The translations under genes and the position numbers were made by a program. From assembly GCF_001514065.1 (NCBI RefSeq), contig NZ_KQ948429.1:372001-436000 (forward strand): a DNA stretch of 64,000 nucleotides, written 5' to 3'. This document shows positions 15,985 through 24,347 of this stretch, in pieces. Every line of letters starts with the position of its first letter. Positions within the stretch are counted from its first letter, which is position 1. The notes under the pieces are model-generated. The model was not told the origin of the DNA and did not search any database. It saw only the letters and a list, made by a program, of their open reading frames with translations. Source of the stretch: Streptomyces antibioticus. Its GTDB lineage: Bacteria > Actinomycetota > Actinomycetes > Streptomycetales > Streptomycetaceae.

Positions 15985-16818
15985 TCAGGGCAGTGCGAAG
16001 CCCGGATCCATCCCGCCGAGGGCCGTTGTGCACAGGCAGTCCCGCTCCTCGTTCGACGGCAGTGCGGCCACCGCGTCGAACAGCACACCCCGCAGCCGGT
16101 CGACGTTGGCCGCGAAGACCCGCAGCACCTCGTCGTGCGAGACACCCTCACCGGTCTCGGCGCCCGCGTCGAGGTCTGTGACCAGCGTCAACGAGGTGTA
16201 GCAGAGCTCGAGTTCACGGGCCAGCGCCGCCTCGGGGTGGCCGGTCATGCCCACCACCGACCAGCCCTGCGCCTGGTGCCACAACGATTCGGCACGGGTC
16301 GAGAAACGCGGTCCCTCGATCACGACCAGCGTCCCGCCGTCCACGGCTTCCCAGTCCCGCCCGCGCGCCGCCTTCAGCGCCGCCGTCCTTCCGACGGGGC
16401 AGTACGGGTCGGCCAGCGACACATGCACCACGTTGGGCACATCGCCGCCGGGCAGCGGGAGCCCGTCGAAGTACGTTCCCACCCGGGACTTCGTACGGTC
16501 GACCAGCTGATCCGGTACGAGCAGCGTGCCGGGCCCGTACTCGGGGCGCAGCCCGCCCACGGCGCAGGGCCCGAGGATCTGGCGGGCGCCCACCGACCGC
16601 AGCGCCCACAGATTGGCGCGGTAGTTGATCCGGTGCGGCGGAAGATGGTGGCCGCGTCCGTGCCGGGGCAGGAACGCGACGCGTCGGCCCGCCACGTCAC
16701 CGAGGAAGAGGGAGTCGCTGGGCGGCCCGTAGGGGGTGTCCACCTGGATCTCGGTCACGTCGTCGAGGAACGAGTAGAAGCCCGAGCCGCCGATTACGCC
16801 GATCTCTGCGTTCGCCAT
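15985..16818 (-). CDS. mtnP: S-methyl-5'-thioadenosine phosphorylase / purine nucleoside phosphorylase
   Basis: 277 residues, PNP/MTAP family. Phosphate-binding IGGSGFYSFLDD at residues 8-19, substrate residues in VIEGPRFSTRAES (about 165-177), and VVGMTGHPEAALARELELCYT (in parts) are characteristic. It converts methylthioadenosine and phosphate to adenine and 5-methylthioribose-1-phosphate, salvaging the by-product of polyamine and other SAM-dependent reactions. The ATG at 16818 fits the conserved N-terminus MANAEIGVIGG; a TACTGT box 7 nt upstream suggests a leaderless mRNA. It lies 100 bp downstream of the FmdB-type gene on the same strand. Confidence 0.9.
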   Translation of the reverse strand: MANAEIGVIGGSGFYSFLDDVTEIQVDTPYGPPSDSLFLGDVAGRRVAFLPRHGRGHHLPPHRINYRANLWALRSVGARQILGPCAVGGLRPEYGPGTLLVPDQLVDRTKSRVGTYFDGLPLPGGDVPNVVHVSLADPYCPVGRTAALKAARGRDWEAVDGGTLVVIEGPRFSTRAESLWHQAQGWSVVGMTGHPEAALARELELCYTSLTLVTDLDAGAETGEGVSHDEVLRVFAANVDRLRGVLFDAVAALPSNEERDCLCTTALGGMDPGFALP

Positions 16819-16825
16819 GACCAGC

Positions 16826-16831
16826 ACAGTA
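16826..16831 (-). promoter_or_regulatory. Leaderless -10 box (TACTGT) of mtnP
   Basis: TANNNT on the minus strand, 7 nt before the ATG at 16818. Confidence 0.5.
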
Positions 16832-16918
16832 GCTGCCCCCGGCAGGGGGCCGGAGCGGGCTCTGGAAACACCGAGGACCCCGCCGTCGTACGACGACAGG
16901 GTCTCGTGTGCGGAGTCC

Positions 16919-17236
16919 TTAAGCGGCGGAGCTGCTGCTCGAGGAGGTGCCGCTGCTCGACGGCTTCGAGTCCGAGGACGACGGCGTCGAGCCGGCTGAG
17001 GACGACGTGCTGGACGTCGACGACTTCGACGACGACGCCGGCGAGCTGCTCGACGAGGAGCCGCGGCTGTCGTTGCGGTAGAAGCCGGAGCCCTTGAAGA
17101 CAATGCCGACCGCGGAGAACACCTTCTTCAGGCGGCCACCGCAGTTGGGGCACTCGGTCAGGGCGTCGTCGGTGAACTTCTGCACCGCCTCGAGGCCCTC
17201 GCCGCACTCGGTGCACTGGTACTGGTAGGTCGGCAC
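16919..17236 (-). CDS. FmdB/CxxC zinc-ribbon protein, Ruc-like chaperone candidate
   Basis: 105 residues. The N-terminal zinc ribbon has two CxxC pairs (YQCTECGEG and TECPNCGGRL), then VGIVFKGSGFYRNDSR, the hallmark of this subfamily. A Ser-rich, disordered tail of about 50 residues follows. Mycobacterial Rv0991c (Ruc) has the same layout and is a redox-regulated, unfolded-protein-binding chaperone controlled by HrcA. The match in architecture plus the CIRCE element here supports the same role; older annotations call the family 'FmdB regulator'. GTG start at 17236, AGGAGG 6 nt upstream and overlapping the CIRCE right half. Confidence 0.88.
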   Translation of the reverse strand: MPTYQYQCTECGEGLEAVQKFTDDALTECPNCGGRLKKVFSAVGIVFKGSGFYRNDSRGSSSSSSPASSSKSSTSSTSSSAGSTPSSSDSKPSSSGTSSSSSSAA

Positions 17237-17247
17237 TTGTCTTCCTC

Positions 17248-17274
17248 CTGGCACTCTCACTCAATGAGTGCTAA
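17248..17274 (-). promoter_or_regulatory. CIRCE element (HrcA operator)
   Basis: Reading the minus strand: TTAGCACTC-N9-GAGTGCCAG. The left half is a perfect match to the CIRCE consensus (TTAGCACTC-N9-GAGTGCTAA) and the right half matches 7 of 9. It ends 11 nt before the GTG of the zinc-ribbon gene, in the normal place for heat-shock repression by HrcA. Confidence 0.88.
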
Positions 17275-17304
17275 CGACGGTCCATAGTGACGTATTCCTG
17301 AGGA

Positions 17305-18597
17305 TCAGTCCACCGTCACCGGCACGCGGTGACCGACGCCACGTGCGACCGTACGGCTCCGGGGGTGCGCCACGAGCCGTGAACGCAGGGTCAGAAGCGT
17401 CGCCAGGGCGAGCAGCGTGCCGACCATTGGGACCAGGAATCCTGCACCGTCCCAGAAGCGGTCCTCCAGTTGCCCGGCGACCGTGACGGCACCGGCCTGG
17501 CCGAGCGCCACCGCTCCGGTCAGCCACGTGAAGGCCTCGGTCCGGGCACCGGCCGGCACCAGGCTCTCGACCAGCGTGTAGCCGGTGATCAGCGCCGGCG
17601 CGATGGACATGCCGACCAGAAGGCCGAGTCCGGCCAGCGCGAGCACGGAGTGCGCGGCCCACAGGCCGGAGGCCGTCAGCGCGAGCGCCGCGAATCCGAC
17701 CACCAGACGCCGCTGCGGGGCGACCTTCCACGCGATGGCGCCGCACGCGATGCCGGAGAGCATGTTGCCCGCGGCGAAGACGCCGTACAGGACACCGTTC
17801 AGACCGGGCTCGCCGATCGACTCGGTGAACGCGGCCAGTGAGACCTGCATGCCGCCGAAGACCGAGCCGATTCCCAGGAACGCCACGATCAACACGCGCA
17901 CGCCGGGGACGCGCAGCGCGGAGGCGTGCTCCACGCGCGTGTGCCCGTCCACCGCGACCTGGGGCTGCGTGCCCTTCTGCGCGGCGAACAGCAAACCGCC
18001 GACCAGGGTGAGCGCGGCCTCCGTCATCAGGCCCGCGGCCGGGTCGACCGCGGTGCACAGGGCGGTGGCCAGGAGCGGGCCGACGACGAAGGTCAGCTCG
18101 TCCGTGACGGACTCGAACGCTGCCGCGGTGCTCATGAGGGGAGAGCCCTGGAGCTTCACGCCCCAGCGGGCGCGCACCATGGGGCCGATCTGGGGCACCG
18201 AGGCGCCCGTGGGAACGGCGGCGATGAACAGCGCCCACAGGGGCGCGTGGGAGAGCGCGAGCGCCGTGAGGGTCAGACCCGACAGCGCGTGCACCAGCAC
18301 GCCGGGGATCAGTACGGTGCGCTGGCCGTAGCGGTCGGCGAGACGGCCGCTGTAGGGCGCGAACAGCGCCATGGAGACACCGGTGACAGCAGCGGCGGCG
18401 CCCGCGGCGCCGTACGAGCCGGTGGTGTGCTGCACGAGCAGCACGATGGAGATCGTCAGCATCGCGAACGGCTGGCGTGCCGCGAAGCCGGGGAGCAGGA
18501 ACGTCCAGGCGCCGCGCGTGCGCAGCAGTTGCCCGTATCCGGGGCGGGAGGAAGCCGACGAGTCCTTCGACGGCTCGGTGGTGACCGTGGATGCCAC
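17305..18597 (-). CDS. MFS transporter
   Basis: 430 residues, about twelve membrane helices. Loop 2-3 motif SGRLADRYGQRTVLIPG is motif A of the major facilitator superfamily. The first helix region FLLPGFAARQPFAMLTISIV and the overall layout resemble the Streptomyces/mycobacterial CynX/YdhP-like exporters of unknown substrate. The GTG at 18597 (VASTVTTEPSKD...) is preferred over longer frames; an AAGG lies upstream. The downstream zinc-ribbon gene has its own CIRCE-type control, so it is probably transcribed separately. Confidence 0.82.
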   Translation of the reverse strand: MASTVTTEPSKDSSASSRPGYGQLLRTRGAWTFLLPGFAARQPFAMLTISIVLLVQHTTGSYGAAGAAAAVTGVSMALFAPYSGRLADRYGQRTVLIPGVLVHALSGLTLTALALSHAPLWALFIAAVPTGASVPQIGPMVRARWGVKLQGSPLMSTAAAFESVTDELTFVVGPLLATALCTAVDPAAGLMTEAALTLVGGLLFAAQKGTQPQVAVDGHTRVEHASALRVPGVRVLIVAFLGIGSVFGGMQVSLAAFTESIGEPGLNGVLYGVFAAGNMLSGIACGAIAWKVAPQRRLVVGFAALALTASGLWAAHSVLALAGLGLLVGMSIAPALITGYTLVESLVPAGARTEAFTWLTGAVALGQAGAVTVAGQLEDRFWDGAGFLVPMVGTLLALATLLTLRSRLVAHPRSRTVARGVGHRVPVTVD

Positions 18598-18776
18598 GGC
18601 CCGTGCCTTTCTGCCGCCTGGTAGCGCGCCCGTGCGGGGGCGCCGAGAGCTGTCCTCATGCGCGGAACTGCGGTAGATACCGGCGCCCACTGCGAGGGTG
18701 TCCCGGCCGCCATACGGTCGCGCCAGCTCTGCGTCAGGCAGAGTTGGTTCGATCAGGGTGCGCCTTCATCGTACAG

Positions 18777-18796
18777 GGATCAACCGCCTATGATCC
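18777..18796. promoter_or_regulatory. Inverted repeat GGATCA-N8-TGATCC
   Basis: 6-bp perfect arms about 180-200 bp upstream of the MFS start. A candidate regulator site; the regulator is unknown. Confidence 0.3.
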
Positions 18797-18835
18797 TGTG
18801 AAAACGAGCACTATGGGCGGCGTTCACCTGCGATT

Positions 18836-18868
18836 AAAAAGGGTGTGAACTGTGTGAAACACGCCCTT
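18836..18868 (-). terminator. Rho-independent terminator of the antiporter gene
   Basis: On the minus strand AAGGGCGTG...CACACCCTT forms a 9-bp stem with one wobble pair, followed by TTTTTAAT. A true U-tract is uncommon in this genome. Confidence 0.8.
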
Positions 18869-18950
18869 AATGACATGGGGCGCGCTCAAGCGCGTCGCGC
18901 ACGCTCCGTCCGGGTGCCGCCGCGCATCCCAGCCGCGCGCCCCGCCCCCG

Positions 18951-20486
18951 TCAGCGCCCCGGCTCCGCGCCGTTCGCGCCCAGCCATCCGGCCAGCTTGC
19001 CCCCGTGCCCCACGGCGCGCAGCCGCTTCTCCGCGGCGTCCCGGACCGGGTCCGTGGTGACCACGAGCAGTTCGTCGCCGCGGCGCAGCACCGTCGTGGG
19101 CAGCGGAACGAACGATTTTCCATCGCGGACGACAAGGGTGACCGCGGCCCCGGCCGGCAGCCGCAGCTCGTTGACCTCGACGCCGTGCATCTTCGACCCC
19201 TCGGGGATCGCGACGGACAGCAGATGCCCGCGCAGCCGCTCCAGTGGCGCCGACTCGATGCCGAGATCGGCGGCCTCGGCGTCCTGGCCCAGGCGCAGCT
19301 TGCGGGCCAGCCAGGGGAGCGTCGGCCCCTGGACCAGGGTGTAGACGACGACCAGGACGAAGACGATGTTGAAGATGCGGCGGCTGCCGTCGACGCCGTT
19401 CACCATCGGGATGGTCGCCAGGATGATGGGCACGGCGCCGCGCAGCCCGGCCCAGGACATGAGGGTCTGCTCCTGCCACGGCACCCGGAACGGCACCAGG
19501 CAGAGCACGACGCTGAGCGGGCGCGCGACCATGGTCAGCACGAGCCCGATGACGAGCGCGGGCCACACGTCGTCGCCGAGTTCGTGCGGGGTGACGAGCA
19601 GGCCGAGCAGGACGAACATGCCGATCTGGGCGATCCAGCCGAGCCCGTCGGCGAAACCGCGCGTGGCGGGCCAGTGCGGGAGCTTGGCGTTGCCCATCAC
19701 CATGGAGGCGAGGTAGACGCCGAGGAAGCCGCTGCCGTGCGCCAGCGCGCCCGCCGCGTACGCCGTCACGGCGATCGCCATGACGGCGATCGGGTAGAGA
19801 CCGGAGGCGGGCAGGGCCACGTGCCTGAGCCCCCAGGAGCCCAGCCAGCCGACCGCCAGGCCTATGGCCGCGCCGATGGCCAGTTCCAGGGCTATCTCGC
19901 CGATCAGCACGTACCAGTGCTCGACGGGGCCCGCGGTGGAGAAGGCGACGACGAGGATGACGACGGGGGCGTCGTTGAAGCCGGACTCGGCCTCCAGCGT
20001 GCCGGTCACGCGCGCGGGGAGGGGGATCTTCCGCAGGACCGAGAAGACCGCCGCCGCGTCCGTGGAGGACACGACCGCCCCGATGATGAGCGCCTGCCGC
20101 CACTCGAGGCCGATCAGGTAGTGCGCGGCCGTCGCCGTGACCCCGACGCTCACCGCGACCCCGCCCAGTGCCAGCGCGGACGCGGCGGGCAGCGCCGGCT
20201 TGATCTCCTTCCACTTCGTGCCCAGGCCACCCTCGGCCAGGATCACGACCAGGGCCGCGTATCCGATGACCTGGGTCAGTTCGGCGTTGTCGAACTTGAT
20301 GTCGCCGATGCCGTCCTGGCCCATGGCGATGCCGATGCCCAGGTAGACGAGCAGGCTGGGGAGCCCGCTGCGCGAGGAGATCCGGACCGCTGCGACGGCG
20401 ACGAGCAGGACGAGCGAGCAGACGAGCAGGAGCTGGTTGAGGTCGTGGACGGTCAGCGGCTGTTCCCTTCCCTGGCCCACGGGCAT
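18951..20486 (-). CDS. CPA-type Na+(K+)/H+ antiporter with RCK_C domain
   Basis: 511 residues. N-terminal Na_H_exchanger domain with about twelve helices; the ion-binding region SSTDAAAVFSVLRK (about 142-155) and ESGFNDAPVVI (about 167-177) are the CPA1/CPA2 hallmarks. A C-terminal TrkA-C/RCK_C regulatory domain (about 410-495, GSKMHGVEVNELRLPAGAAV in parts) suggests a NhaP2/CvrA-like K+/H+ antiporter for pH and cation homeostasis. The start is uncertain: ATG 20486, with GTG three bases earlier and a CTG (at the LTVHDLN segment) preceded by GGGAAGGGA as alternatives. Divergent from the penicillin acylase gene. Confidence 0.88.
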   Translation of the reverse strand: MPVGQGREQPLTVHDLNQLLLVCSLVLLVAVAAVRISSRSGLPSLLVYLGIGIAMGQDGIGDIKFDNAELTQVIGYAALVVILAEGGLGTKWKEIKPALPAASALALGGVAVSVGVTATAAHYLIGLEWRQALIIGAVVSSTDAAAVFSVLRKIPLPARVTGTLEAESGFNDAPVVILVVAFSTAGPVEHWYVLIGEIALELAIGAAIGLAVGWLGSWGLRHVALPASGLYPIAVMAIAVTAYAAGALAHGSGFLGVYLASMVMGNAKLPHWPATRGFADGLGWIAQIGMFVLLGLLVTPHELGDDVWPALVIGLVLTMVARPLSVVLCLVPFRVPWQEQTLMSWAGLRGAVPIILATIPMVNGVDGSRRIFNIVFVLVVVYTLVQGPTLPWLARKLRLGQDAEAADLGIESAPLERLRGHLLSVAIPEGSKMHGVEVNELRLPAGAAVTLVVRDGKSFVPLPTTVLRRGDELLVVTTDPVRDAAEKRLRAVGHGGKLAGWLGANGAEPGR

Positions 20487-20566
20487 CACGCGCGCGTGGG
20501 CTCACGTACATAGGACACGAAGTGGCGGGTCTCCGCACCCAAGTACTTCGTTACCTTACCTAACTC

Positions 20567-20583
20567 TTGACGATTTCTTGACA
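20567..20583. promoter_or_regulatory. Promoter-like region with repeated TCTTGAC
   Basis: TTGACG (20567-20572) and TTGACA (20578-20583) lie 11 bp apart within a direct repeat of TCTTGAC. Both are possible -35 boxes for the acylase gene; no clear -10 is visible. The 242-bp region 20487-20728 between the divergent genes holds no other feature I can name. Confidence 0.35.
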
Positions 20584-20728
20584 CTCCTCAAGGCAAGATC
20601 GAACGCCCGGCCATTCGGGTTGCCGACTCCGCGTCAAGTGGCGTCGGGCCCTGCGCCTATGGTTGCTCCAGCGCTCATTCAAAAGGACAGCCCGCCCTGC
20701 CGCTCGCGTTAGGACAGCAAGGACAGCG

Positions 20729-23485
20729 ATGCCCCCCAACACCACCGCCTCATCGGGTCAGAAGCCCGGCAAGTCCGGCAGGAAAAAGGGGCGCAAAGCC
20801 CGTCTGATCGTCCTCGTCCTGGTATTGGCCATCATCGGGGGCATCGCCTACGGGGCGTACTGGTCCATCAGCACCGTCCGTGCCTCGCTGCCGCAGACCA
20901 AGGGTTCGATCACGCTCGAGGGCCTGTCGGGACCGGTCGACGTGAAGCGCGACAGCTACGGCATCCCGCAGATCTACGCCTCCACCGACGAGGACCTGTT
21001 CATGGCGCAGGGCTACGTCCAGGCGCAGGACCGGTTCTACGAGATGGACGTGCGCCGCCACATGACCTCCGGGCGCCTGTCGGAGATGTTCGGCAAGGGC
21101 CAGGTCGACAACGACGAGTTCCTGCGCACCCTGGGCTGGGACCGCGTTGCGAAGAAGGAGTACGACACCAAGCTGTCGGCCTCCACGAAGAAGTACCTCC
21201 AGGCGTACGCCAAGGGAGTCAACGCCTACCTCGAGGGCAAGGACGGCAAGGAGATCTCCCTCGAGTACGCCGCCCTGGGCTTCACCAACGACTACAAGCC
21301 CGAGCAGTGGACGCCCGTCGACTCGGTCTCCTGGCTGAAGGCGATGGCCTGGGACCTGCGCGGCAACATGCAGGACGAGATCGACCGCGCCCTGATGACC
21401 AGCCGTCTCGGCCCCAAGCAGATCGCCGACCTGTACCCGGACTACCCGTACAGCCGCAACAAGGCGATCGTCCAGGAGGGCCAGTACAACGAGCTCACCC
21501 AGACGTTCGAGCAGGGCGGCTCCACATCCGCCTCAGGCTCCACGAGCGGCGCGACGGGCACCAGCGGCACCTCCTCGGCCTCCACAGCCCTCCAGGGCCA
21601 GCTGGCGGGCCTCCAGGACGTCCTCGACGACGTCCCCACGGCCGTCGGTGTGAACGGCAACGGCATCGGCTCCAACTCCTGGGTCGTCTCGGGCAAGTAC
21701 ACAATCACCGGCAGCCCGCTGCTGGCCAACGACCCGCACCTGTCGGCCTCGCTGCCGTCCGTCTGGTACCAGATGGGCCTGCACTGCCGCACCGTCTCCA
21801 GCAAGTGCCAGTACGACGTGAGCGGTTACACCTTCGCGGGCATGCCCGGCGTCGTCATCGGCCACAACGCGAACATCGCCTGGGGCATGACCAACTCCGC
21901 TGTGGACGTCACCGACCTCTACCTGGAGAAGCTCAGCGGCAACGGCTACCTGTACGACGGCAAGACGCTGCCGTTCACCACGCGCGAGGAGACCATCAAG
22001 GTCGCCGGCGGCAAGTCCAAGAAGATCATCGTCCGCGAGACCAACAACGGCCCTCTGCTCTCCGACCGTGACGACGAGCTCGTCAAGGTCGGCAAGAAGG
22101 CCACCGTCGACGCCGCCGCACCCGACCGCGGCGACGGCTACGGCATCGCCCTGCGCTGGACCGCCCTCCAGGCGGGCACCACCATGGACGCCGTCTTCGC
22201 CATGGACAAGGCGGCCAACTGGAACGACTTCCGGGCCGCGGCCGCCCTCTTCGATGTTCCGTCGCAGAACCTGGTCTACGCCGACAGCAAGAACATCGGC
22301 TACACGCTGCCCGGCAGGATCCCCACGCGCGCGAAGGGCGTCGACGGCTCGATCCCTCAGCCCGGATGGGACTCCAAGTACCGCTGGACCGGCTGGATCA
22401 AGCAGGGTGAGCTGCCCTACGAGTACAACCCGTCGCGCGGCTACATCGTCACCGCCAACCAGGCCGTGATCGACCCGGACAAGTACCCCTACACGCTCAC
22501 CACGGACTGGGGCTACGGCACCCGCAGCCAGCGGATCACCGACCTGATCCAGTCGAAGATCGACGACGGCGGCAAGATCTCGACCGACGACATGCGGCAG
22601 ATGCAGGTCGACAACAGCAGCGAGATCGCCAAACTGCTCGTGCCTACGCTGCTGAAGATCGACATCGACGACAAGGACGTCCGCGAGGCGCAGAAGCTGC
22701 TGGAGGGCTGGGACTACACCCAGGACGCCGACTCCGCGGCCGCCGCCTACTTCAACGCGGTCTGGCGCAACATCCTCAAGCTCGCCTTCGGCAACAAGCT
22801 GCCCAAGGAGCTCCGCGTCGAGGGCCAGTGCCTGTGGGTCGAGAAGGCCGACAGCACCGGGCCGGTGGACGAGGAGACCGAGGTCCGCGAATGCGGCCAG
22901 CGCGATCCCGACCAGGCGCAGCCGGACGGCGGCGACCGGTGGTTCGAGGTCGTGCGCAACCTCATGGACGACCAGAAGAGCGACTGGTGGAAGACGCCGA
23001 AGGGCGTCGGGGACCGCCCCAAGGCCGCCAACCGGGACCAACTGTTCAAGCGCGCCATGATCGACGCCCGCTGGGAGCTGACCGCCAAGCTCGGCAAGGA
23101 CATCGACACCTGGAGCTGGGGCCGGCTGCACCGCCTGTTCCTGAAGAACCAGACCCTCGGCACCGAAGGCCCCGGCTTCCTGAAGTACATCCTCAACCGC
23201 GGCCCCTGGAAGCTCAGCGGCGGCGAGGCCACGGTCAATGCGACCGGCTGGAACGCCGCCGGCGGCTACGGCGTCGTCTGGGTGCCCTCGATGCGGATGG
23301 TGGTCAACCTCGGCGACCTCGACAAGTCGAAGTGGATCAACCTCACCGGCGCATCCGGGCACGCCTTCAGCGCCCACTACACCGACCAGACGAGCAAGTG
23401 GGTCAAGGGCGAGCTGCTGGACTGGTCCTTCACGAAGGACGCGGTCGACAAGAGCACGAGCGACACCCTGGTGCTCAAGCCGTGA
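20729..23485 (+). CDS. Penicillin acylase family hydrolase (membrane-anchored)
   Basis: 918 residues. A Lys-rich N-terminus and one membrane helix (about 27-48) export and anchor the protein. Ntn-hydrolase fold: alpha-subunit DVKRDSYGIPQIYASTDEDL and AQGYVQAQDRFYEMD-type segments, then the beta-subunit start Ser315 in G-SNSW, the autocatalytic cleavage site and nucleophile (SNMW in E. coli penicillin G acylase). Substrates may be acyl amides such as quorum-sensing acyl-homoserine lactones or beta-lactams; none can be assigned. A Ser/Gly/Thr-rich insert sits around residues 262-287 in the spacer region before the cleavage site. ATG at 20729 with AAGGAC upstream. Confidence 0.9.
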   Translation: MPPNTTASSGQKPGKSGRKKGRKARLIVLVLVLAIIGGIAYGAYWSISTVRASLPQTKGSITLEGLSGPVDVKRDSYGIPQIYASTDEDLFMAQGYVQAQDRFYEMDVRRHMTSGRLSEMFGKGQVDNDEFLRTLGWDRVAKKEYDTKLSASTKKYLQAYAKGVNAYLEGKDGKEISLEYAALGFTNDYKPEQWTPVDSVSWLKAMAWDLRGNMQDEIDRALMTSRLGPKQIADLYPDYPYSRNKAIVQEGQYNELTQTFEQGGSTSASGSTSGATGTSGTSSASTALQGQLAGLQDVLDDVPTAVGVNGNGIGSNSWVVSGKYTITGSPLLANDPHLSASLPSVWYQMGLHCRTVSSKCQYDVSGYTFAGMPGVVIGHNANIAWGMTNSAVDVTDLYLEKLSGNGYLYDGKTLPFTTREETIKVAGGKSKKIIVRETNNGPLLSDRDDELVKVGKKATVDAAAPDRGDGYGIALRWTALQAGTTMDAVFAMDKAANWNDFRAAAALFDVPSQNLVYADSKNIGYTLPGRIPTRAKGVDGSIPQPGWDSKYRWTGWIKQGELPYEYNPSRGYIVTANQAVIDPDKYPYTLTTDWGYGTRSQRITDLIQSKIDDGGKISTDDMRQMQVDNSSEIAKLLVPTLLKIDIDDKDVREAQKLLEGWDYTQDADSAAAAYFNAVWRNILKLAFGNKLPKELRVEGQCLWVEKADSTGPVDEETEVRECGQRDPDQAQPDGGDRWFEVVRNLMDDQKSDWWKTPKGVGDRPKAANRDQLFKRAMIDARWELTAKLGKDIDTWSWGRLHRLFLKNQTLGTEGPGFLKYILNRGPWKLSGGEATVNATGWNAAGGYGVVWVPSMRMVVNLGDLDKSKWINLTGASGHAFSAHYTDQTSKWVKGELLDWSFTKDAVDKSTSDTLVLKP

Positions 23486-23514
23486 ACCGCTGAAGCGCGC
23501 TGAACGCGAACAAC

Positions 23515-23552
23515 CGAAGGGCCTCTCCACACGCGTGTGGAGAGGCCCTTCG
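23515..23552 (+). terminator. Terminator after the penicillin acylase gene
   Basis: Uninterrupted 38-bp perfect palindrome (19-bp arms, centre ACACG|CGTGT) 29 bp after the stop. It can serve both convergent genes. Confidence 0.9.
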
Positions 23553-23615
23553 CGCACGCCGGGGACGACGCACGGGCACGGGGCGCGCATCAACCGCCGC
23601 ACGCCCCCTTCGCAT

Positions 23616-24254
23616 TCAGTGATCCGCCGCCCGCGCGTCACCACGAAAGCGGCGCACTCCCGACGGCGTCACCACCGCGTCCACCGGCCGGTCGTGCGCC
23701 TCCTCCGGTACGCGCTCGACGACTTCGGAGTCGTACAGCAGCACCACCAGCGCGGGATGCGCACCCGCACGCTCCAGGCGCGCGAGCACGCGGTCGTACG
23801 ACCCTCCGCCGCGCCCCAGCCGCATACCGCGCGCATCGACCGCGAGGCCGGGCAGCAGCACCACGTCGGCGGCGGTCACGGCGTCGGGGCCCAGGCGGTC
23901 GCCCACGGGCTCGAAGAGGGCCATCTTCCCGCCGTGCCGGACGCGTGCGAGAGAGCCCTCGCCCGCGTACGCGCCCCAGTCCAGGTCGTTGTCGGGCAGG
24001 AGCGCGGGGAGCAGGACGTGCACGCCCCGCGCGCGCAGCGCGTCCAGCAGCGCGAGCGTGCCGGGCTCGCTCCCGACCGAGACGTACGCCGCCACTGTGC
24101 GCGCCTGCGCCAGCTCGGGCAGCTCGAGTGCCCGCTCCGCCAGCGCGGTCGCCGTTCCCCGCAGGTCATCGGCCGTCAACCTGCTTCTCACCGAGAGGAA
24201 CTCTCGCCGCAACATTCGCTTGTCAGGCTCGTCCGGACGTCCGATGTGGCTCAC
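23616..24254 (-). CDS. 5-formyltetrahydrofolate cyclo-ligase
   Basis: 212 residues. Family features: KRMLRREFLSVRSRL near the N-terminus (ATP/substrate-binding KxxLRxxxxxxR), ALFEPVGD, and the C-terminal signature LLPGLAVDARGMRLGRGGGSYDRVL (in parts; G-R-G-G-G-S-Y-D). It converts 5-formyl-THF to 5,10-methenyl-THF with ATP. GTG start at 24254 with GGGAG 7 nt upstream. Divergent from galU, as in mycobacteria (Rv0992c/galU). The first 93 bp upstream form a shared promoter region. Confidence 0.93.
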   Translation of the reverse strand: MSHIGRPDEPDKRMLRREFLSVRSRLTADDLRGTATALAERALELPELAQARTVAAYVSVGSEPGTLALLDALRARGVHVLLPALLPDNDLDWGAYAGEGSLARVRHGGKMALFEPVGDRLGPDAVTAADVVLLPGLAVDARGMRLGRGGGSYDRVLARLERAGAHPALVVLLYDSEVVERVPEEAHDRPVDAVVTPSGVRRFRGDARAADH

Positions 24255-24334
24255 AGGTCGCTCCCGCACCCTTTCAATGGGCTCATATCAGGATTAATTA
24301 ACCGGAGCCTCAGATTCCCTGCAAAGGCACCGGA

Positions 24335-24340
24335 TAAGGT
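24335..24340 (+). promoter_or_regulatory. Leaderless -10 box (TAAGGT) of galU
   Basis: TANNNT box 7 nt before the ATG at 24348. The AAGG inside it could alternatively act as a weak ribosome site. Confidence 0.45.
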
Positions 24341-24347
24341 TGCGGAC

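Larger units (their letters stand above)
18598..18950. other. 353-bp intergenic region
   Basis: No gene seen. It holds the antiporter terminator at its right end, the inverted repeat at 18777-18796 and, on the minus strand, the leader of the MFS gene. It is locally AT-rich around 18790-18870. Confidence 0.6.

Noticed and set aside
9788-16033. Single open frame of 2081 codons on the minus strand
   Set aside because: Only its last part (11026 to 9788) is a real protein (LtrA). The rest is antisense or out of frame to pflB, pflA, mscL and others; long stop-free frames are normal at this GC content.
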